64,000 bases of DNA from Gemmatimonadota bacterium (GTDB lineage: Bacteria; Gemmatimonadota; Gemmatimonadetes; Gemmatimonadales; GWC2-71-9): NCBI GenBank assembly GCA_003169895.1, contig PNAE01000008.1, positions 89,751-153,750 of the forward strand. The letters run 5' to 3'. Shown here piece by piece: positions 49,813 through 56,695 of this stretch. How positions within the stretch are numbered: the stretch's first letter is position 1; each line of letters opens with the position of its first letter. The translations under genes were made by a program, and so were the position numbers. The notes below the pieces were generated by a model. The model was not told the origin of the DNA and searched no databases. It saw only the letters and a program-made list of their open reading frames with translations.

Positions 49813-49859
49813 AACGAGAGACGAGCGACGAACAACGAGAGACGAGAGACGAGAGACGA
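49811..49859 (+). repeat. seven tandem heptads (GAGACGA consensus)
   Basis: agaacga gagacga gcgacga acaacga gagacga gagacga gagacga. Confidence 0.9.
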
Positions 49860-49869
49860 GAAAGGCGTT

Positions 49870-49902
49870 GTCATCCTGAGCGGAGCGCCCAAAGTCCTGG
49901 AC
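49870..49902. repeat. REP-like half element
   Basis: gtcatcctgagcggagcgcccaaagtcctggac, same family as 3124 and 5512. Confidence 0.5.
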
Positions 49903-50650
49903 AAAACGTCCGAATAGAGCCACTCGAGAGAAAAATGAAGCAGGCGAATGTGGAAAGTGTCGAGCCGAAAGAATCCTGAAGCTTGTGATTGCGGAATGGA
50001 GGTCGTGAACGGCCGGAGGTTGCTCGCGAACGAACGCAAGAAGGAGGCGATCGAGGCCGGGGAGGGGTCGATCGCTCACTTGAAGGTCGTGAATTCCGGA
50101 CTGATTCAAGCAGCACGCCCCGAAGAGGTTGCTGATTTCATGCGTGAGCCGCTGAATTTCCTCCGGAGGAGGTGAATTCCTGCCGGGTGGCTGGTGACGG
50201 CGACTTGAAGATCCTGATGCGCCGTTGTTCGATGTGATTTCAGATTGATGGAGTCGAACGGCGACCGGAAGGAGGTGACGTCGCGCGGGAAGGTGGTGAT
50301 CGGCGAACGGTTTCCTGCGGACGACGAGCAGACGGAGGCGAACTGAGCACTTGTGGGCAGTGATTGCCAGAAAAGGGAGGTGAACGGGGCGAGGTTGGTT
50401 ATGAATCGGTGCCGGAAGGTGGTGCGCGAGGTAAAGTTGGACAGTGCGGCGGTGCTGAAGGACGCGAAAAGATTTGTATCCACATGATTTGGGATCGTAA
50501 GCGGGTGGACGTTGTCATCTCGTTCCGTCGGAAGTGGCAACCGCGCTCGAGGCCGCTTTACGATGCCACCAAAGGGATGTAGGATTGGTTGTTACGCTGA
50601 TTAAGTGACCACCGAATTCGGGCTCCACGGCCATTGCCGCGAGGTGTGCG

Positions 50651-51208
50651 ATGCGATCCACAATTGCCACGGTGCTGTTGTCGACCTGCGCCTTCCTTGC
50701 AACGGGATGCGACAACGACGTTCCGCAGATCGTGACGGCCTCTCCCGATGGCCCCGAGTTCACGGGCCCGGCTCCAACATTGACAACCGACCAATCGGCG
50801 TACGTTGCGGTGGGTGACTCCGGGATCGTCTACGACCGGCTGTGGCACTTCACGGTGATTGCCACACTGCGCAACAACTCGGATCAGCGGCTTTACATCG
50901 ATGGGTGTGGTGGACCTCGACCAGTTTATGGGTTCGACTCTTACAGCGCCGGCTCGGCCTACGCTCCCGTGTATGGGTGCTCTGGCGGTGGGGTCGGGAT
51001 TGCGGTGCTTCCGCACGCGACGCGCATCGACACGCTTCAAATCGTCGGGCCGAATACTTTCGATGGCCACACTGGGGTGGGGTTCGGTTCCCTCAGCGGC
51101 GTGCTCGCGTTGAGCTATGCGCTTGCGACATGTACTGATGTCGGGGCCTGTCACGCTGGGACGATTGCGGCGATCAGTGCTCCGTTCATCGTGAGCGCAC
51201 TGCCGTAG
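50651..51208 (+). CDS. putative lipoprotein
   Basis: MRSTIATVLLSTCAFLATGCDND lipobox. Confidence 0.7.
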   Translation: MRSTIATVLLSTCAFLATGCDNDVPQIVTASPDGPEFTGPAPTLTTDQSAYVAVGDSGIVYDRLWHFTVIATLRNNSDQRLYIDGCGGPRPVYGFDSYSAGSAYAPVYGCSGGGVGIAVLPHATRIDTLQIVGPNTFDGHTGVGFGSLSGVLALSYALATCTDVGACHAGTIAAISAPFIVSALP

Positions 51209-51370
51209 TCCTGTCATTACCTCAGTACCGTATGGCCCTGCCTACGCGTCGAAGGAACCGAACGAGACCGCTTCGTGGAGAAGGTTCCTTGCGGCTTCCG
51301 CTCGGTTAGCATCATGAGGGGTTAGTAGACAGTGCAGACCATTCTGCCCTCCCCCCCCCCCTCGGCGGCA

Positions 51371-51420
51371 GTCGGGTCACTTGCGCTTGCGGCAACGGCA
51401 AATCGGTCGCGAGCCTAGGT
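51371..51420 (+). repeat. dispersed repeat A copy 1
   Basis: gtcgggtcacttgcgcttgcggcaacggcaaatcggtcg, near-identical to 62706. Confidence 0.85.
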
Positions 51421-51552
51421 TCGGAGGGGGGTGGTTACGCTTGGGGCAACGATTATCCATCGGCGCCCAGTGTCGGGAATCGAACACGGCTTTGGGAAAG
51501 TGCGCGCTCAGCTTTGCGCGAATCCGCGTCGAGACGTAATCTTGGCGAACCC

Positions 51553-51587
51553 GTGCGCGGCCGCGGCAGAAGCGCAGGGCGTTGGGC
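51553..51587 (+). other. attC-like right half, repeat B copy 1
   Basis: gtgcgcggccgcggcagaagcgcagggcGTTGGGC; ends in GTTRRRY. Confidence 0.5.
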
Positions 51588-51605
51588 GAATTTGGGGGAT
51601 TGGTA

Positions 51606-52145
51606 ATGTTTCGTCTTGCGCTCTCCATCGACACCCTTCAACGGACCCCCTCAGTGCTCCAGGCCTTCCTCTCGGATCTCGATGAAGGTTGGGCCCGCGG
51701 CACCGAGGGCCCCGACACGTTCAGCCCCTTCGATGTTGTCGGTCACCTAATCGATGGAGAAGAGACAGACTGGATTCCTCGCGCCAAGATCATCTTGGGC
51801 AATGGCCCCAGCCCACGGTTTGAATCCTACGACCGGTTCCGCCATCGCGGTCGCAATGCGGATCGCTCTCTGGCGTCGCTCTTGGCGGAATTCGCCCAGC
51901 TCCGAGCGGCCAACATCGCGGTTTTGCAGGGTTGGCACCTGACGGCCCGGGAGCTTGTTCTATCCGGTGAGCACCCGACCTTGGGGCGGGTGACCCTCCT
52001 ACAGCTCTTGGCGGCGTGGGTAGTGCATGATCTTGGACACATCGCCCAACTCGCACGGGTCATGGCGAAGCAATACGGGGAAGACGTCGGCCCGTGGGTA
52101 CCGTTCCTGCCGGTGCTCACGGATCACCCAACGCCCCGATCCTAG
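51606..52145 (+). CDS. DinB-superfamily protein
   Basis: DVVGHLIDGEETDWIPRAKII; VHDLGHIAQLARVMAKQY. Confidence 0.8.
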   Translation: MFRLALSIDTLQRTPSVLQAFLSDLDEGWARGTEGPDTFSPFDVVGHLIDGEETDWIPRAKIILGNGPSPRFESYDRFRHRGRNADRSLASLLAEFAQLRAANIAVLQGWHLTARELVLSGEHPTLGRVTLLQLLAAWVVHDLGHIAQLARVMAKQYGEDVGPWVPFLPVLTDHPTPRS

Positions 52146-52220
52146 CCGACGCGTCACATAACCCGTCTCTCTTCCCGCGCGGCGCTGCCCGGCGGCCGCG
52201 TTGGCATTTATTGGAGTACT

Positions 52221-52270
52221 GTTCGCGACCGCCCGCACGCTTCGTAGCAGAAGCACAGAATTGCAAGGCG
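52221..52270 (+). other. attC-like right half, repeat B copy 4 (diverged)
   Basis: gttcgcgaccgcccgcacgcttcgtagcagaagcacagaattgcaaggc between two cassette-like genes. Confidence 0.35.
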
Positions 52271-52305
52271 GACGATACGATGGGTTTTGTTTCTGGAGGT
52301 GACCT

Positions 52306-52647
52306 ATGTCACGTGCTCTCATTCTTGGTTGGTTGACACTAATCGCTGGAGGGTGCCAGCCGACCGCGGATCCGCTCAACGGGTGCGTTGAGGTACAAGG
52401 CACCTTCAATCCAGCAACTCCTGGATTCATCGTGTTCTATCATAGCGGCGTCGATCCGGTTGCCGAAACATCGCGATTGGAGACGAAGTACAAATTTTCG
52501 GCGGGTTACATATACAAGTCTTTACTAGGATTCTCGGCGGAGTTGAGCGCCGTGGCGGTCACTGGGATCCGGTGCGAATCGACGGTATCCATGATTTCAC
52601 GCGACGGCCTCGTTGCGACTAACCTCCGCGGCGACTCAGCACGCTAA
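52306..52647 (+). CDS. small putative lipoprotein
   Basis: MSRALILGWLTLIAGGCQP lipobox; RBS ggaggt. Confidence 0.65.
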   Translation: MSRALILGWLTLIAGGCQPTADPLNGCVEVQGTFNPATPGFIVFYHSGVDPVAETSRLETKYKFSAGYIYKSLLGFSAELSAVAVTGIRCESTVSMISRDGLVATNLRGDSAR

Positions 52648-52746
52648 CCCGACTATACGACCGCGCGGCGCGGCCGGGCGGTTCGCTCCAGTGGGATTGC
52701 TCTGCGGTTGCGCGGCCGCGGACCCGCCAATCATTTTACCAACTCA

Positions 52747-52813
52747 GCCTAACCACCGAGCGTTAGGCGGGCGTCACACGGCCGTGCCCGTCCGCTGCAG
52801 GCGCTGGTTAGAC
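52747..52813. other. integron attC-like recombination site (67 bp)
   Basis: Plus strand GCCTAAC ... GTTAGAC; minus strand GTCTAAC ... GTTAGGC; imperfect inner complementarity around CACGGCCGTG. Confidence 0.6.
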
Positions 52814-52820
52814 GGCGGCG

Positions 52821-53324
52821 CTAGGGACTTGTCTGCGGTAACAGCTCCCCACACATGCCGCCGATGATCAGCCATGTGCCGCCAGACCGACGCCAGGTGT
52901 GTGTGAACTTGAAGACGCGATCACGGTCCACAACCCTGCCGTCCGGATACTGATAGACCATGGGCGTCTGGTAGTAGGCCACCACGATATCACCGAAGTC
53001 CGCAGCGCCCTCACGCGTCAGTCCGTAGGTGAACCTCACTTTCTGGTCGCGGATGTCGCGTACCCAGTCGGTGATGGTCGCCTTGGTGGCGGGGTGTTGG
53101 GCCTTGCACGGCCAACCTCGAAAGCTGTCGTCCCAGAGTGCGCGGTAGTTGTCGACATCGCCGGACTGCACAAAGCGCCAGTACTGCTGTTCACGCGCCC
53201 ATACGGCTTCGACGCCCGCGCTCGTGCCCGACGCCGGTGGCAGTTGTGCCTGGCTCACGCCAGTCACCAATATTATCAGTGGGACGCCGACTGCCACATG
53301 ATTCAACCACTGTCGAGTAGTCAC
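52821..53324 (-). CDS. SnoaL/DUF4440-like secreted protein (cassette gene)
   Basis: GTG start behind aggagg; signal-like VGVPLIILVTGVSQAQ; WAREQQYWRFVQSGDVDNYRALWDDSFRGWP; TWRRSGGTWLIIGGMCGE. Confidence 0.75.
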   Translation of the reverse strand: MTTRQWLNHVAVGVPLIILVTGVSQAQLPPASGTSAGVEAVWAREQQYWRFVQSGDVDNYRALWDDSFRGWPCKAQHPATKATITDWVRDIRDQKVRFTYGLTREGAADFGDIVVAYYQTPMVYQYPDGRVVDRDRVFKFTHTWRRSGGTWLIIGGMCGELLPQTSP

Positions 53325-53356
53325 ATGCCCCTCCTGGTGAGTCAACATCAGCCGCT

Positions 53357-53363
53357 GCCTAAC
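53357..53363 (-). other. attC-type core site GTTAGGC upstream of the minus-strand cassette gene
   Basis: gcctaac on plus strand, 33 bp before the GTG start at 53324. Confidence 0.4.
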
Positions 53364-53642
53364 TCCCAATTATACAGCATGGCGCGACCCCGACCGCCAC
53401 GTCTCGCAGCCGAATCCGGGAATACTGCAACCGATCACGTCCCACCCCGGTCACGCGGCTCCCTACACCATGCCGCAACCGTAACTGACCCGCCGGGGGG
53501 AGCTACCAAAGAGCAACGCCAGATCAATCGACGTCGACGTGAAGACCCCGCCGCCAACCTTGGAGAGTGTGATCGATCCTGCTACGCAGTCTTCGTAGAT
53601 CGCCGCGCTACCGGGCTAGTTAGGGGAGTTATCCACGACGCA

Positions 53643-53784
53643 GGACTACCCCAATATCCGGATCAACCTCGCGCTGGAGCTGGGACTCTTCCAGCCGATT
53701 CCGTATCACCTGCCACGGTGGATCGGACCGGGCGAGGCCCCGTTCGGCGTGCTGCCGAACAATCCGCTGGCGGGCAGGGACTGA
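53643..53784 (+). pseudogene. possible C-terminal gene fragment without start
   Basis: Frame ELSTTQDYPNIRINLALELGLFQPIPYHLPRWIGPGEAPFGVLPNNPLAGRD* follows an in-frame TAG; reads protein-like. Confidence 0.35.
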
Positions 53785-53796
53785 CCATCGAGCGCC

Positions 53797-54465
53797 CTAC
53801 GGCCTGCTCATTGTGAACGTCCCTGAGCCGAGGAAGGAACCGGTCCCGTCCTGGAACTCGCAAGAGCCGTTGAAACTGGTAGGGCCGTTCGACGGGACGA
53901 CTCGCCCGGTGAACTCACTGCCGTCGGTCGCAACATTGTTGGTGTTGCAGATGCGAATTTGCCCGATCGGCGTGGTGAGGGCGTAGTCCATCTGGAAGTA
54001 GTAGAACCAAGAAGAGGACACGGGCAGGTTGGTGCTTAATCCGCCGACTGAAGGCGCCGAAACGAACGACTCGCCCCGGCCACCACTGCAGGCGATCGAC
54101 CCACCCGCGAAGCCGACAGCGAAGTTCCAGCTGTAGACGTGGTAGACCGTACTGTCATTGGAATTGAAATAGTTCTTCGTATACGCTGCGGTGGAGTCCA
54201 GTTCGGGAGGCGAGAGCGTCAACATGGCTCCCGAGAGATCACACTTGAGCGTGTCGGGAGAACCCGCCACATACAGCGGGACGGCGAACGAGGCGTCGTA
54301 CCGCCAGCTTCCTGCCATCGCGCTCACGCTCGCGGGCGGAGCACTCGGCGGAGGGGCCGGAGGTGGCAGTGACATGGCCTGGTCGCTGGAGCAGCTGGCT
54401 GCGAGCGTTACGAACACGAAGGCAAGAGCGGTCAGCCAACGGCGGCGATTCCACGCAATGAACAT
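53797..54465 (-). CDS. exported lipoprotein, family A (WRYDASF)
   Basis: FVFVTLAASCSSDQ lipobox; GSWRYDASFAVPLYVAGSPDTLKCDLSGAMLTLS. Confidence 0.7.
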   Translation of the reverse strand: MFIAWNRRRWLTALAFVFVTLAASCSSDQAMSLPPPAPPPSAPPASVSAMAGSWRYDASFAVPLYVAGSPDTLKCDLSGAMLTLSPPELDSTAAYTKNYFNSNDSTVYHVYSWNFAVGFAGGSIACSGGRGESFVSAPSVGGLSTNLPVSSSWFYYFQMDYALTTPIGQIRICNTNNVATDGSEFTGRVVPSNGPTSFNGSCEFQDGTGSFLGSGTFTMSRP

Positions 54466-54510
54466 GGCGCTCCTCCGGCCAAGAGTATGCAGGAACAAAA
54501 TGACTGCCCA

Positions 54511-54527
54511 GTCAAGCACGGATCAAG
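54511..54527 (-). promoter_or_regulatory. candidate SARP-type operator S5
   Basis: gtcaag (54511) and atcaag (54522), 11-bp spacing, 46 bp from ATG 54465. Confidence 0.5.
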
Positions 54528-54584
54528 AAGTTCGGTCCGCGCTCCCCGGCCCCATCGCCGAAGAGACGTCGTGTTCCGCTCAGG

Positions 54585-55133
54585 TTAGCACTGAGATGCA
54601 ATCCTCGTGGTTCGCGTAGCAGCCCACGCCCCACATCCTAGGTCGCCGGAGAAATGCGGTCCAACCTGCCGCGCCAGCTTGCTGGCTGCTGCCCGGTGCG
54701 CACGCTCTGTCGCGGCCGCCGATGTTGACGGCGAGAGCGGGCCGCCCGAGAAGCCGCCGCGACAATTGGGATGACTTTGGCAAACAACGAACTGAATGAG
54801 GAAGCCCAACGCAGCTACGGTGAACACCGTCGCCACGCTACCAAACGACTGGCGCTCGACGCGGGTAACCTGCGTCACCGGAAAGCCCATGAGAACCGGG
54901 GTGAGCGATCCTCGCACCAACCGCCCGACAGCCACGCCTACCAGTGAATCATGCTGAACATGCAGGTTGGTAAGCTGGACGACCCGCCCGGTCGTGAGCG
55001 TAATCCGGTAGCGATCGGTGGGCTTGCCGCGATCGAGCTTCGGGACGGGGCTGCTGTCCTGATGCCAGGCGTAGCAGCCGGTTGATTCCACGGCGAACAG
55101 TGCGAGCAGTGACAGAGCGATAATGCGGCGCAT
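54585..55133 (-). CDS. exported lipoprotein, family B copy 1
   Basis: MRRIIALSLLALFAVESTGCYAWHQD; RITLTTGRVVQLTNLHVQHDSLVG. Confidence 0.75.
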   Translation of the reverse strand: MRRIIALSLLALFAVESTGCYAWHQDSSPVPKLDRGKPTDRYRITLTTGRVVQLTNLHVQHDSLVGVAVGRLVRGSLTPVLMGFPVTQVTRVERQSFGSVATVFTVAALGFLIQFVVCQSHPNCRGGFSGGPLSPSTSAAATERAHRAAASKLARQVGPHFSGDLGCGAWAATRTTRIASQC

Positions 55134-55177
55134 ATGCCTTCCTCACGTTCGAGACGCCGGAAGTGTCGCCATCTGCC

Positions 55178-55194
55178 GTCAAGCGGGAGTCGAG
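55178..55194 (-). promoter_or_regulatory. candidate SARP-type operator S4
   Basis: gtcaag (55178) and gtcgag (55189), 11-bp spacing, 45 bp from ATG 55133. Confidence 0.55.
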
Positions 55195-55264
55195 CGCGCG
55201 GTGACCTCAGGGCACCGGCTGCCACAAGGCTCACGCCCTCTGTCGCGCCCGCCGATGTTGGCGG

Positions 55265-55645
55265 CTAGTACTCGTAGCAATGAGGGGAACAAGAGGATGA
55301 CGCAATTACCCAGGCAACGACGAGGCCCAGCAGCGCCACGGCCCCCACCGTGACGCCTGTGGCTCCGGCGTTGAGCGAGCGGCGCGCGACACGGGTCACC
55401 TGCGTCACCGGAAAGCCAGTTGGCGCCATCCCATATTCGACGGCCGCGCCAAGCAGTGAGTCATGTTGAACATGTAGGCTGGTGAGTTCGACGACCCGCC
55501 CGGTCGTGAGCGTGATCCGGTAATCGTCCGTGGACTTGGCGCTCTGGAGCGTCGGAACGGGCCTAGTGTCCTGGTGCCAGGCGTAGCAGCCGGTTGATTC
55601 CATCGAGAACAGCATCAGCAGCGACAGAGCGATGATGCGGCGCAT
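55265..55645 (-). CDS. exported lipoprotein, family B copy 2
   Basis: MRRIIALSLLMLFSMESTGCYAWHQD; RITLTTGRVVELTSLHVQHDSLLG; upstream DNA also matches copy 1. Confidence 0.78.
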   Translation of the reverse strand: MRRIIALSLLMLFSMESTGCYAWHQDTRPVPTLQSAKSTDDYRITLTTGRVVELTSLHVQHDSLLGAAVEYGMAPTGFPVTQVTRVARRSLNAGATGVTVGAVALLGLVVAWVIASSSCSPHCYEY

Positions 55646-55689
55646 ATGCCTTCCTCACGTTCGAGACGCCGGAAGTGTCAAAACCTGCC

Positions 55690-55706
55690 GTCAAGCGGGA
55701 GTCAAG
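55690..55706 (-). promoter_or_regulatory. candidate SARP-type operator S3
   Basis: gtcaag (55690) and gtcaag (55701), 11-bp spacing, 45 bp from ATG 55645. Confidence 0.6.
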
Positions 55707-55761
55707 TCGTCATCAGACTGGTGGAGCACGACGACTTCCGCCGCCGGGCAGTTCCGCGCGA

Positions 55762-55860
55762 TCATTTCGGCGGATCATGTGGTCGACCGCATACTGTTTG
55801 CCTGCAGACGCGGACCACCGCGGCCATCAGAGGCATCCCCGCAATCTTCGGTATGCGCAC
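55762..55860 (-). pseudogene. remnant of a family-A gene 5' end
   Basis: VRIPKIAGMPLMAAVVRVCRQT...*; DNA matches the start of the gene at 61733 (caatcttcg-n-gcgcacgat-agcctcc). Confidence 0.5.
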
Positions 55861-55915
55861 GATCAGCCTCCGATTCCATAGGTGATCAGCGGCTTTCGCA
55901 TCGACCCGATACCCG

Positions 55916-56575
55916 TCAAAAGGTGATGTGCAGTCCCACCACCGCTCCGTTCCTCCACGTCACCAGCGGTACCACGGTGGTCGACAGACCGGCCGGTAGT
56001 TGGTTCACCAGGTGCCACTGCGACCCGCGTGGCACCACGCTGCCGATGATGGCGCCGATCGCACCGAACGCCACCGCGGCGCCCACCCCGTATGCGGCCC
56101 GAACGGCGGAGCGCAACCCGGTAGCGTCGCCCACCACAGAGCATCCAGGCTCCGGTTGACAGTGAACTGGGATCAGCATGCCGAATGCGACCCCGGTTCC
56201 AGCCCCGATGATCGCGCCCGTGAGCACGTGGGGCCGGCGCGACGCGTGCTCGCCGCGGACCTCAAGGCTGTGAGTCGAGGCCGGCGCGATGTGGTACACC
56301 CGGCCGGGCGCCAGGGCGTCCGACACGGCGATGGTATCAGCCGCAATCGACGTGATCCGTCCCATGAGCCGAACGTCGGATTTGTTCTTTGACCACCGCA
56401 CCACCGCACCCGGAACCAGCAGATTCGCCTGCTGCGCCCTCAACGACGTGGCCGCGGCGACCAAGTACAGCCCGGCAACCAGCATCCTCTTTGTGTCCGG
56501 CCGCGCACGAGACATGGTCAGACTCCTCCGTAGGACGGTCATCAGGATCGTCGAAAGAGCGGTGATTCGGCGCAT
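55916..56575 (-). CDS. exported protein, family C copy 1 (glycine-zipper-like)
   Basis: VPGAVVRWSKNKSDVRLMGRITSIAADTIAVS; LTGAIIGAGTGVAFGM; alternative internal start MSRARPD with its own RBS. Confidence 0.7.
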   Translation of the reverse strand: MRRITALSTILMTVLRRSLTMSRARPDTKRMLVAGLYLVAAATSLRAQQANLLVPGAVVRWSKNKSDVRLMGRITSIAADTIAVSDALAPGRVYHIAPASTHSLEVRGEHASRRPHVLTGAIIGAGTGVAFGMLIPVHCQPEPGCSVVGDATGLRSAVRAAYGVGAAVAFGAIGAIIGSVVPRGSQWHLVNQLPAGLSTTVVPLVTWRNGAVVGLHITF

Positions 56576-56619
56576 ACGCTCTCCTCGGGTTCAGGACGCC
56601 GGAAGGATCGCGGGCGGAA

Positions 56620-56636
56620 GTCAAGCCGGAGTCAAG
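56620..56636 (-). promoter_or_regulatory. candidate SARP-type operator S2
   Basis: gtcaag (56620) and gtcaag (56631), 11-bp spacing, 45 bp from ATG 56575; in the divergent gap facing the kinase gene. Confidence 0.6.
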
Positions 56637-56695
56637 CGGACCGCGCTGGCTGGCCGTATACTATTCCCCGTAGTCTCCCTCTATTCAGGTCGTTG

